Below are positions 11,561 through 23,326 of a stretch of 64,000 nucleotides of DNA, in pieces; positions within the stretch are counted from its first letter, which is position 1, and each line of letters starts with the position of its first letter. The DNA comes from Effrenium voratum. Lineage: Eukaryota > Sar > Dinophyceae > Suessiales > Symbiodiniaceae. The notes beneath the pieces were generated by a model. The model had not been told where the DNA came from, did not search any database, and saw only the letters and a list, made by a program, of their open reading frames with translations. The position numbers and the translations under genes were made by a program. The stretch spans positions 704,548 through 768,547 of the forward strand of contig CAUJNA010001513.1 of the NCBI GenBank assembly GCA_963377175.1, written 5' to 3'.

Positions 11561-13690
11561 CAAGTGGCGCTAGCAAGTTGCAGATGTGAGTTGCACTGGG
11601 AAATTGCAATGAATTACGGCAAGCACGGCGCGTAGAGAGCTTCTTCAAACAACTCAAAGGAACTCGCGCCAACAACTTGCTCGGAGCAACTTGCGTAGAG
11701 AACTTGCTAGAGTGCTCATGCTTTCGGGCCACCCATCTTCTAGTCGGTAATATCACTGTGGTTCGAGCACCCTTTCTTGTTAATAGTACTATTCTCCTAT
11801 CCAATTACCAATATTTAGCACCTTTTCAGTTAGATAGCCATATGGCCCGGCCAAAATCATATCCAATCTTTTCGTTTTGCTAACTAGTCCTGCGACGCTT
11901 TTTCCTTCTACAACCTATATAATCCAGTCCCACTAACAAAGGCATTTTGCTGAAGCGTTTCACACCTTGTCAAAGTCGCAGCTTGCCTCCTAACAGAAAG
12001 ATTAAAGACAGAACTAGCTTCCCTACAGTCTCTAGACCAACGAAACACCGAGCAATTCCACTTCATTCCAACGTTCTTTTCCAAGATTTAGACTTGAATT
12101 TGGCCGCAACATACATGGCTTATAAGGAAACTAAGCTAAAGGGATATACTAAAACCATCGCTTACCGAAGCAACACGTGCTACAAACAGGGCCCATCCAT
12201 TTCTTCTTTAACAATACGGCTGACCACTACGCCTTAAACATCGATTCCAACCCATTCAAGCAAAAGGTTTCGGTGCTGCTAGACACACTACGTGCGTAGC
12301 AAACTCCTTAGCAACATTATGGAATGGCGACTCTAGTGCTCAATATGATGATTGCAACAAAGCCATACAGTCATGGCCATGTTTCGACACATATTCGGTG
12401 GGCTATATAATGTAATAAGAGTTGCTGGTGCCGCCGCCGTGATGGATGGTTTCTTGTTAGGGTCCCATCAATAAAAGCCGCTTCGACAATTGTAGAGTGG
12501 AGATCTGGTCCTATCGCAGAGAGGGACAAGCAAACACACAGTCAAGCAAGCGTGCTTATCATCTTGTTGCATCGTGCGGGGGTCCGAACTCCAAGGATTT
12601 TTCTAAGCGGTTTCCAGAAAGAATTCTCCTAGAAATAAAATTTAAGTGAATCGGGTTCCCGGCCAAACCATTAGCTTGTAAAAGTTGTTCGCGTCGTCCC
12701 TATACTTATCGAGTTCTCCTCGAAAAAATTGGTTGATGCATAGGAGCGTTTTCTTAGCAACCTATTTCGCTGACCTGGACAACTTGGAACAGCTTACGAA
12801 CCCGGCCAGTTAATTACAACGCTGCTGGAGCTGAGTGAACGCAAGGCTCAGAAGTTGTTGCCAGCGGCGTGTGTTGGAATAACGGCCGCCAGTCGTTCAC
12901 CACATATGTGAGCATCAATCTGTGAACCATAAGCGCCAACTCCACTGCGTAGCCAGCATTGGTAAGTTGGGGCAAAGCTCACACGGTTCCGAGATGGAGC
13001 AGGGCTGGAGCTGACGTTCAAAGCCAAGCTTGTTCCAGAATCAAGCCATGCGTTGGCCATCTTGGGAGCGCGCGGCGCGTTAAACGCGACAGAGATGAAG
13101 GCCCTGGATGACCAAGCCGGCTCAAACCCTAAGGATTTTCTGGAGGTGTGCCAGAAGATAGAGGTGCGCGCTAAACGGGCATCTTTGTTGACGCTTGGTG
13201 CTGCCTATCAGAAACGCGCTTTGCAGGCTGGCGCATGCTACATGCAAAATACTGCACATCGGTCACGCTAGCACGGTGAGAAGCAATGGCATCCGCAACC
13301 TTCCAAGTGGAGTTGTTTCGCCAATTTGGCGCGGCGTATGTCTGCGTTGCCAGGCGAGGATGTTCCGGCTAGAACGCTACAAGGCGCAGTCTGTAAGTTT
13401 ATGCAAGTGCTCTGTTGCTTTTGCTTGTGGTAAGATCTTTGACCGAAATTGAGAAAACAATAATGGTATGTGTCCAGTTTCGGCCGCAAGCTGCTGAGAT
13501 TAATGCGCAAATTTCAGCAGAGTAGCGAGACGGCCGCCAAATGCTGTGGTGATGGAAAAGTGCATTGAATGTCCGTGTTGCGAATCTTTGGGGGCCTTCA
13601 TTCTCGAACATGCCATTAACGTGGCATTTTAACAACATCGGTGCTTTTACCCGGCGTCAAGCCGATATGTCCTCTTCCCAAAAAAAGGAA
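11560..13690. other. Unassigned mid-GC stretch
   Basis: About 2.1 kb of moderate GC content between AT-rich blocks. Short open frames exist on both strands. None shows a recognisable motif, plausible exon borders or continuity with a neighbour. Confidence 0.35.
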
Positions 13691-14170
13691 CTTCCTATAG
13701 GATTTACATAGATTGATTGGCCTATTATGTTTTTTGTTATTTGGGATCGAAATTTATATAAATTAATTATTGTTAATATATATATATATCTATATATATT
13801 AATTTATATAAATTAACTTTTATAAAATATATAATACTAAAATTTTATATAAAATCAAAATATATATATAATCAAAAAATATCTATATAAATGCTAAATA
13901 TTATTCCTATTATATATCATACCTATATCCTTTATCAACCTATTAATAATTCAATACTATATAATTATACTTAACAATATAAAATAAATATAAAAATCAT
14001 AAACTATTATAATCACAATAAAATATATTCCTATATTCTTACATTCTATATATTATAATATATATATAAATTATATATATATATATATAATTAAATATTC
14101 ATTTTTTAATATGGTTATAAATATTATATAAATTATTATATAAATAATAAAATATATATAAAAATATACT
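13690..14170. other. AT-rich spacer
   Basis: Nearly 500 bp of TA/AT-rich sequence with long alternating TA runs near 13,780 and 14,070. No coding or RNA feature was seen. Confidence 0.55.
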
Positions 14171-14217
14171 CTATAAAACGAAACCGGGAAATTTGCTCGT
14201 CGCACCTACGCGCATTT

Positions 14218-14260
14218 TCCCGGACCGATTTTCCGAAAAATCCCGGAAAATTGGTCCGGG
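14218..14260. repeat. Inverted repeat, about 17-bp arms
   Basis: CCCGGACCGATTTTCCG at the left pairs with CGGAAAATTGGTCCGGG at the right, with one mismatch and a loop of about eight bases. The arms stand out because the flanking DNA is AT-rich. It could be a hairpin or a remnant of a small inverted-repeat element. Confidence 0.6.
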
Positions 14261-14809
14261 CTGCCCCTAGAAGATGCAAACCGTTTCATATTTCCTGCGG
14301 ACCGCTTACCCAAATCTGTCCGGGCTACCCCGGCCATAATCCGGAAGATGCAGTAGCTTCATTTTTTGTAGGAACCAATTTCCCAAAATATTCCAGAACA
14401 TCTTTTGGTCGTTGTTTCGGTTTGGCTTTTGGATACGTTGTATAGGCTTGTTTTGGCTAAAAGATTTACGGAGGAATAAAAACTATATAAAGAAACGGAG
14501 CTTTAAAATTGGAATCGAAGCCTTCTTTTTCGAGGTTTCTTTTTGGTTTAGTCTTAAAAAAGGGTGTTATAAAAGGGTATTTAAATGACAAGATCTAGGT
14601 TAATAACGAGATTTGGCCGATTTCGGCGAAGTTTAAGAGATTCGAGCATATAGTTCTTTAGGTTAATCGAAACCGCATTAAGCTTGTTATGGAACGAATA
14701 TATTTATGAAGGACGTTGGACGTTCTTTGGGAGAATAGAAAAATAGCTTATTTAGACATTCCGTTATTGTTCTGGTTGAAATCTGTTTTGCGAGAATTTG
14801 ATGATATGA

Positions 14810-15080
14810 GAACCGATTGTATGTGTTGAGCGAAATTAGTTCGGCTTTGTTTGCACCCAGGATGTGTTTTTGGTCGATGATGTTTTCGTATACGTTGCAA
14901 CAATTATATATAGGGATGGGTCTTTTGAGATCAACAGCGTGCGTTGCAACAATCATATATGGGGATGGATCTTTTGAGACCAATAGTCCAGGGGTTCGTT
15001 CCCTTGTTTATTGTTTAGACGACCGCCTATAGGTTTATACGCTGGTATCGGGCACCTGAGACACATTGTTGTTTTGTGCA
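14810..15080. repeat. Diverged satellite fragment with internal duplication
   Basis: TTGAGCGAAATTAGTTCGGC, TTTTTGGTCGATGATGTTTT and TTGCAACAAT match the second satellite half-unit. The GTTGCAACAAT...GGGATGG.TCTTTTGAGA segment is present twice, about 50 bp apart, which suggests slippage after the fragment left the array. Confidence 0.6.
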
Positions 15081-15299
15081 TCGCAATGCTTTAAGAATTC
15101 AGATCTCTTCTCCACGCCAACCAAAATTTTGCCGGCCCCCCCGCCCCCACCCATGTCGGCTAGCCCAAAATCCTGTCCGGCGGGCCTTGAAATTTTCGGG
15201 GTTTATCGGCGTCCAGCTCCATGAGTCCATTTTTGTCGAAAATGTGCTGACAATTGCGAAAATCACTAAAAAATTGTTTTTTTGTCCTGAAAAGCATAA

Positions 15300-16030
15300 C
15301 CTCCTACTGGCCAGGCCTGTCTGACGTGTCTGAGACTAGGCTCATGCCTAGCCCAACCAGCAACCCGCCTGCTGGCCAGGCCTGTCAGCCCAGCCCACCC
15401 AGCCCAAGCTTCCAGCCCAACCAGCAACCCCCAAGCACGGCCCCAAGTCATCCAGCAAACCCAGCCCAGCCTGCCCAGCCCAGGCCCCGGCGCATCTCAG
15501 AGCATGCCAGTCACTACTCCCAGCCCGCCAGCCCAGCGTGCCAAGGTCAGGTTTATCTAACGTGTCTAGGCCAACGACCAATTTCACGTGTCTTAGGCTA
15601 TGCCAGCTACTAAGCCTGTCTGACGTGCCCCAGCCCCTCATGCCAGCCCAGGCCGGCCGTCTGAGACTGGCCTCAGGCCAACGACCAGTCTCACGTCTCT
15701 GCAACTGGTCTCAAGCTTGACCTCCTGCTCGTGTCTGGCCCCAAGTCATCCAGCAGGCCCAGCCCCTTCGGCGCAGTCTGCGACTGGTTTCAAGGTTTGC
15801 CAGCCTGAGACTAGCCTCAGGTCCAATCCCTCAGCCCGCCTGCTGGCGTGTCTGCGACTGGCCTCAGGCCCAGCCCAGCCAGCAACTCGTTACCCAGCCT
15901 CAGGCCCAAGTGTGTATGAGACAGGCCTTGCCCATCCAGCGACCCGCCCAAGCACAGCTCAGCCCAGCCCGCCCCGAAGTTCCAGGCGCAACCAACAGCG
16001 TAGTCCGGCTGCCCAGCAGAAGGTAGGTTT
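15300..16030. repeat. CCAGC-rich imperfect minisatellite
   Basis: Words such as CCAGCCCA, CCAGCAACCC, CAGGCCTGTC, TGAGACTAG/TGAGACTGG and CTCAGGCC recur irregularly over about 730 bp. They give open frames in several phases with Pro/Ala/Ser-rich translations. All frames are equally open, so coding is not supported. Confidence 0.6.
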
Positions 16031-16540
16031 TTTGTTGCGGTTCTCATCCTGAAGGACCGAAGGATGTGTGTTTAGATGAATCCTTGCTGAAATGAATATT
16101 CTTTATGTCCCCCTGTTGGTTTTACAGGGAAACTATCATTATTGAGGATATGTTTCCGGGGTATTTAAGCAAATGGAGGTTTGTATTCCCACCATGTACC
16201 TATCTTGGGCTGAGCAACCGCGTAAGAAATGTATGTCATGGCAAGCCGCCAGCCACGTGAAATGGAGGTGCCCAAACACCCAAAGTTGGTCTTGGTTGTT
16301 CAATGACACCTATTATTGTTCCCCTTTTTATGGAGGCCAAGCCCATTAAAAATGTTCATCCCCAGAAAGAGGTCCTTTTTTTTCCAAGGGCACTGAGCAG
16401 CTGAGATAGTCTTGGTTCTGGATTTCAATCCTTCCGAGCAGGATGACTTCCGAACATCGAACTAGCACGGGCGAACTGGTGCGGTCACAAGCTTTCAGTA
16501 GGATTCGGACCTTCCCAACACTGGATTTCGGTGTTCAACA
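16030..16540. other. No feature seen
   Basis: Ordinary mixed DNA between two low-complexity blocks. No convincing exon or repeat. Confidence 0.35.
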
Positions 16541-16544
16541 AAGG

Positions 16545-17990
16545 TAGTCAGGCAGAGGTAAGCAGAGGTAAGCAAAGGCAGACAAAGACAGGTACGAACA
16601 AAGGCAGATAATGGCAAACAACAAAAAAATACATAAAGGCAAATAAATAGGAGCAAGCAAGTAGAGGCAAGCAAGTAGAAACAAACAAGCGAACAAGACA
16701 AATAACACAAATACAATAAAGAAAATAAAGCAAAACAAGCAATCAGAAACAAAACAAATAAGCAAATAAAACAAACAACATAAATAAGACAAATAAAAAA
16801 AGAAAAAGAAATAAACACGAAAAAATAAAGAAGCAGAGGTAAATAAATAGAAACAAATAAGAAAAACAAATAAACATAAACAAGCAATCAAAAGGCAAAC
16901 AAGCAAAGGTAAATAAGCAAAAGCAAATAAATAAATAAAAATTAATAAACCTATATTTATTATATATATATATATATTGTTTTATTTATTTAATTTTTAT
17001 TTATATATTATTTTTATTTTATTTTATATATATATATAAAAACAAATAAATAATAACAACCAACGAATAACAAATAACAATAACAAATAAACAATAATAA
17101 ATAAACAACAATAATTAAATAACAATAAATAAATAACAACAAACAAAAACAAATAAATAATAACAACCAATCAATAACAAATAAACAACAACAAACAAAC
17201 AACAATACGTAAACAATAATAAATAAACAACAACAAATAAACAACAATAAATAGACAACAACAAATAAATAAAAATAATAGATAACAATAATTAATTTCA
17301 AAAATACTAATACATAATTAATAATAAATCATAACACACAAACAATAACTAATACAACAACAAGTAAATAACAACAAACAAACGATAACAAATAATCAAT
17401 CATACATAATCAATAAAACATAATAAACACGAAATATCAATAAATAAACACAAACAAAGACAACAAATAAACAAACAAAGACAAACAAAAACAAACAAAG
17501 ATAAACAAAGACAAACAACAATAAACAAAAACACACAGACACACAACAACACACAGACAAACAAAACACACAAACAAACAGACACAAACAGAAACAAACA
17601 GAAACAAACGTACAAACAGAAACACACAGACAAACAACAACACACACAGACAGACAAACAAACAAACAGACAAACAAACAGAGACAGAGAGACAAAGAGA
17701 CAGAGAGACGGAAAGACAGAGAGACAGAGAGACAGAGACACAGAGAGACAGAAAGAGAGAGAAAGGGAGAAAGACAGAGGGAAAGAGGGAAAGAGGGAAA
17801 GAGGGAAAGAGGGAAAGAGGGAAAGAGAGAAAGAGAGAAAGAGGGAAAGAGGGAAAGAGGGCAAAGAGACAGAGACAGAGAGAGAGACAGAGAGAGAGAG
17901 AGAAAGCAGGAAAGCGGGAAAGCGGGAAAGCGGGAAAGAGGGAAAGACGGAAAGAGGGAAAGAGGGAAAGAGAGAAAGAGGGCAAAGCCC
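16545..17990. repeat. 1.45-kb strand-asymmetric A-rich simple-sequence tract
   Basis: The plus strand passes from AAGGCAGACA/AAACAAGC words through AACAAATAA and AAACACACAGAC to ACAGAGAG and finally GAAAGAGG. From about 17,680 to 17,990 it is nearly pure purine. T is rare except in a TATATA patch near 16,960-17,035. Minus-strand frames are open only because this strand lacks the complements of stop codons. The GAAAGAGGGAAAG end could adopt triplex DNA. Confidence 0.85.
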
Positions 17991-17999
17991 GAAATTTTC

Positions 18000-18380
18000 G
18001 AGAAATTTCGATCCGGACAGGTCCCGCAATTTTCCCGGAAATTTGACCTGTTATTTTTCGGAAAGCCGCCAAATTCTGCGGAAATTTGCGGGGGTAACGT
18101 CTGGAGATCTGAGAGCCGGGTCGCCGGAAGCGACCCAAAATTCGGCAAATTTGGCCGGGTTATGCCGCGAGAGCTCTAAGCGAAGATCTGAAGAACCCCC
18201 CCAAAATTTCGGCAACATTTCGGGGACTTCCGGGCCGCGCTAAGAGGCAGGAGCTTGTGCCGCGGAGAAAGGACTGGGACGGGCACAGCCGATCGCCGCA
18301 AGCACGGCGATTCGGCCGGAGTACCGCTGCAGCGGCTCTGCAGTGCACGGGAAACGCGACCCCGAGGCCGCACCGGTTTA
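18000..18380. other. GC-rich patch with short palindromes
   Basis: CCGGAAATTT, CGGAAATTTGC and GGGTCGC...GCGACCC (hairpin near 18,118-18,136) recur in a GC-rich window between AT-rich blocks. No coding exon was recognised. Confidence 0.4.
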
Positions 18381-19780
18381 TAGGAGAATAATTATATATT
18401 AACTAAGTAAATAAATAAATAAATAAATTCTGCCCCAATGGGGGGCCAAAAGCGCCCAAACCTCTAAATCTGTGTTTTTCCAAACATTTTCCGCCCCCCC
18501 GTGTCTATCAGCTCCAAATCCTATCCCTCAGGCCTAATTCTTTTAAGAATCGTCAACGTCCAACTCCATAAACATACGCTAAGAATAACAAACACAACAA
18601 CAATTGTGTTTTTCTCCCGAAAAGCATGACCTCCTACAAACCAAATCTATCTAATATATTCGAAATTAGGCTCAAGCCCAACCAACAACCCAACCAAACA
18701 AGCCCAACCCAACTCTATTATAATTATTAAGATTTTCTACACAATTTCCATCCATAACATCCATTACCCCAACACATAACACCACTAACTCTTAGCACCA
18801 TAATTCATTCCTAATCCTAGCCATCGCCTTGCCCTTACTTCGGAGTATTTCGGCCCATAACATCAATTAATCCAACAATATCACAACCTATCCATGCCTA
18901 AATCACAATTTAATCAAATCTACCACCTATATCCATTTCTTTTTCGCCACGTAACCAACTCTACTACTTAAAATCGAACCACAAACACTATATAACATTT
19001 ATAAATATTTATAATACCCAATATCATTTTTACACTTTATATAATTACTACTAATTCAAAATATATCTAATATTATCGAGATATCTTAAATTATGTTAAA
19101 ATTAATTTGAAACAATTTAGAGCTAATTAAGGATTGATTTAGGGTCAATTCAAAAAATATGAATATGAGAAGGCCAATATATATATATATATAAATACAT
19201 ATCATCAAATTAATTTATCGATTATTTGAATCGGAGGGGGTTGCATTAGTCAAAACTTGTCAACGACAAGTGATCAAGTCAGAGAACCCAGCCGATGCCA
19301 CGGCATCTCTCACTGACTTTGGGCATCCGTACCCTCTGCAGCCTGTCCAGACCATCACGTGCCTAGCAAGGCAAACTTCTGCCTGTCTGATCGGGCTTTG
19401 TCTCAGAGGGGTTTGAGGGGGCCTCCGTTTCAGGCCCCCAATGTCTCCCAGCTCTCACGACAGGCCAAGGGCTGTCGGTTGATAATGCTGCTTTCACCTC
19501 TATACAGCTTTCACGGACTTCGCAGGCCCAGCAAATGAATCAAATCATTCGAAGGCTGGGAAGTCTGACGATCAAGGATACCAGAGATGCAGGCGCTGCG
19601 AGCACGCGAAGCCGCAGGGCAGCTAACTGAACAAAGCCTGGAGAAGGCCAGGCACCGCACCTGCTGGCTGAAATGCCAGCGTGCAGGGCCGGCGATTCGC
19701 CGATTTTCTTGGAGGATGGGTAAGGCTCAACACTGCAAACATCAAGGGCACATGCCAAGGCCAAACGGCTCCTTCTCCCA
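18380..19780. other. AT-rich then mixed stretch downstream of the RRM/CCCH gene
   Basis: 18.38-19.22 kb is AT/CA-rich with no gene. 19.22-19.78 kb is mixed and lies just downstream of the stop of the RRM/CCCH gene, so it may contain its 3' untranslated region. No polyadenylation signal could be assigned. Confidence 0.4.
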
Positions 19781-19783
19781 GGC

Positions 19784-22700
19784 TCACTGCTTCAGCTCAT
19801 GTGGGCCATGGGCATAGGTGCAACTGGCGCCCCTCGTGCAGGTGCCCTGCAGAAAGTAGTTGCCTCGGCCGGAGATCCAAAACAGCCCTTGACCACAGCA
19901 AGCCCCCCCCCCCGCAACCAGGGGTGAGGCATGCGCCAGGAAATATACACATCCAAACAGCTCACACTTCAGTGCAGCTTGGAGACACATCACCGTCTTG
20001 AACTTGCCGCCAGGCGGGCCGCCGTTCATACCGTTCATGCCACCCAGGGCCATCATGCCTAAATGAACAACGTATTCCCACAGCTGCATGCAAACCATCA
20101 TCCATAAACACGGTCATTTTCGATTCTCGTCAAAGAAACGTCTGATGTGATTTTGCACTCTATCTCTACAGCTTCGTTCTGCGACTCGTATGGCCAATAT
20201 CTGCTTCTGTTCCTAATTCAAGCAAACATCATGACATGGCGGATGGCGTGAAGCTCGGCAACCCTTCTGCTGTGTTCAATCATGTGCGTTAGTTTGGATT
20301 CCAACTGTCAAACTGTTGTTTCCTAAACCATCATCTCTCCAAAATCCAAAGATCACACCATGTGTAAGAACGTCTGAGGGCGGCCACCGCATTTTTGTAG
20401 ATGTCTTATAGCACATTGATCATCACTTGTGTATAATGTCATATTAGTTATTCTCAGGAACTAAGGCACACCTCTGCCACCCGTCACGCAGTCTGAATGT
20501 TCAAACAAACTGTTCAGGATCTTCCAAGCCTAACACGGTTTCAAATATTCAGGTGCCATTGCTCTGGTTGAAACCACAGCTCATATTAGAATCGGACTGC
20601 AATTGCAGACACACACACACACAAACGCTCGGCTGTCATCTGATCTCCCAAAGCCCCTTAGGATAAATATTCAAAACCACAATCAACATCTGAAATGGAT
20701 CCTTGAATTCCACACCACATCTGGAAAAACGATGCGTAAATCTCAAGCTGCTGGGTCAATTCAGGGCATGGTCACCACCCTACAGCGATTTGTCGCAACC
20801 ACAGAGAAGGAGTGTCCTCGCAGGTGGACCCAGGGCTGCCTCAAATCCAGGATTGGCGGATTTACTCAGAGCTTTCGCTGCTTTGACGGGGGATCGGAAT
20901 CAGAACATCGCTCCTATCATCTCCCGCCTCCTTTGCCGCCCATCGCAGGCCCTTTGCCGCCCATCGCAGGCCCTTTGCCGCCGCCGCCTTTGCCCAGCTC
21001 CCAAGCGCCGTGCGCAAAGGTGCAGGAGTCCCCGCGCTGGCAGAAGCCCTGACACACGGGTGTGGATGCAGAAGCTGACACCGTGGCGATGAAACAGGGT
21101 GTTATTCAAGAGTTACTCGGCTCTCAAATGGACAAGGGTTAGCGCAACTTTCCTGTTTAACCATCCATCCTGGAGACTGAACGGTATGCAGAAACATGCT
21201 GGCTTGGTTTTGGCCTGCCTGAGGGCTCTACAGAGCAAGGGTCATGTGCGACTCCATCTGTGATAAGCCATGCTATCTACTTTCAAACGCACAAATAAAT
21301 ACATTCATGTCTCAACATCTTTGACTCTCATGACGCAAGACCACTAGTCTTGCCCGTTCAAAAGCTTCTTCGACGCAGGCGTGTTCCCCTTATAGAAGGA
21401 GGTCTGGAGGGAAGCATGTGTTCGTCACATGCGTTGCTGCGTTCGCAAGCGTTTGCCAGCGTTCGGTATGAGTTGCCACGTGTTGTTTTCGTTGCGCCTG
21501 TGCGACTTGTAGCTGTTGCGACGTTGCGTGTCGTTTTGCTGCGCAGGAGCATAATATTGGAAGGTTGCACGTGACCGTGTCATTGTGATTTGTGTCTCAG
21601 GGATGGTCGTCTGAGGTGTCCTTTTTGGCAGGTGCGTGCAAGCGTTTGCGCGAGCGGCAATTTCGTTGGGCCTATCGTTTGGCAAAATTGGTCGACATCA
21701 TTTTGGCGTTGCAGTCCCGTGCTAATTTCTGACACGCGTCGCAAACACAACAAATTTCACAACAGGCACAGCGCTTTGGGTGGTTGCACATTGAGTTCCG
21801 TGGCAGGCGCACTTTGGAGCACGTCTCACCGGAGCGCTGACTTGCGTGCCAGGCGCAGTACTTTGGAGATATGCAGATTTCTTTTGAGTCGCAGTGGATC
21901 GCATGTTGATTTCGTGGCAGGTGCAGCACTTTGGATGGTTGCGCGTTGAATTTCATGGCAGGCGCGGCACATGTCTCATGGGAGCCCGAGCCCGATGTGC
22001 TTGGCTGGGGCACTACTTTGGACGGGCATGTGCTCAGAATTGTGGATCACAGTGCTGGTTTCGTGGCCGGCGCAATATTGTGTAGGGTCGCGAGTTGAAA
22101 TTCGTGACAGGCCCAGAACTTGGGAGCACGACTCGAAGGTTAATGTTCGTGGCGGGAGCAGATAGAAAGGTAGATAGATAGAGAGGCACACCGACACAAG
22201 GACAAGTAGCAAGACGGAAAGATAAAACACATGAGGGAGAAGCACATTGGCTGACACAAACATAGATGGATAGATAGGCGCGCAGAAAGACAGATAAAGA
22301 AACAAAGAAAGAAATCAATGAATAGAAAGAAATAAAAAACATAAAGACAGAACGAAAAAAAGAAAAAAGAAATAGCAGAACACACCAATTCTGACACTAC
22401 TTAAACAACAATAGCAAAAGAAGAATGAAAGAAACAAGAAATAAAATAAAGAAGCAAAGAAGGACACAGAGAAAGGAAGGAAGAAAAGAAAACAAGAACA
22501 TAAATAATAGAAAGTCAGGAATGAAACGGGCAAAGAAATAAAGAAAACAAACATCACCAATACACAAGCATAAAGACAAAACAAGAAATAAAGAAAGAGG
22601 ACGATAAAGAAATAAAGGAGGAAAGGAACAAATAAATAACAACAAACAATAACTAGAAAGACATAAACAAAGACGCGAAACAAAAACAAAAGACATACCA

Positions 22701-23269
22701 TAAAATAAAGTAACAAACAACAACAGAGCAAAAGCAGAAACAGCAACGCACATAACGTACCAAAAAGCAAGCAATAACTGAGACAGAAATCAAGAAACCA
22801 GACAGACATAAATACGTACATACATCAAGAAAGGAAGTGATAAGAAAATGAAAGAACCAACGAGCAAGGGAAAAAAGGCAAGAAATAAATAAACAAAGAC
22901 AAGACAAGAGAAAAAACAACACAAGCAAAGAAATCGATCAAGCAACAAACATGACACGACAATAAGTAGAATTAAACAAAGCAAGAACAAAAGTAGGAAA
23001 AAGGCATAAAGACAGACAAACGGTCAGATAGAGAGACAGAAAAAAAGAAGAAAGAAATAAAGAAATAAAGAAATAAAGACAGAAAGACAGAAAGAAAGAA
23101 AGAACGAAAGAAATAAATAATTGAATAAAGAAAGCAACAAGAAATGACGACGAGAAACCAGACGAAATACTAATAAACACATAGACAAACACATGGGCAG
23201 ACTAGATAGATGGATGGATGAATGGATGGATACATAGTTAGGTAGATAGATAGCTAGACAAATAGAGAA

Positions 23270-23326
<57 letters not shown>

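Noticed and set aside
15254..15704. Pro/Ala-rich frames in the CCAGC-rich stretch
   Set aside because: Plus and minus frames are open over the same interval, and the repeat explains the composition.
17396..18148. Minus-strand frames of 209-250 codons rich in Ser, Leu, Phe and Cys
   Set aside because: They arise because the A/G/C-rich plus strand lacks the complement of stop codons; no motif and several frames open in parallel.
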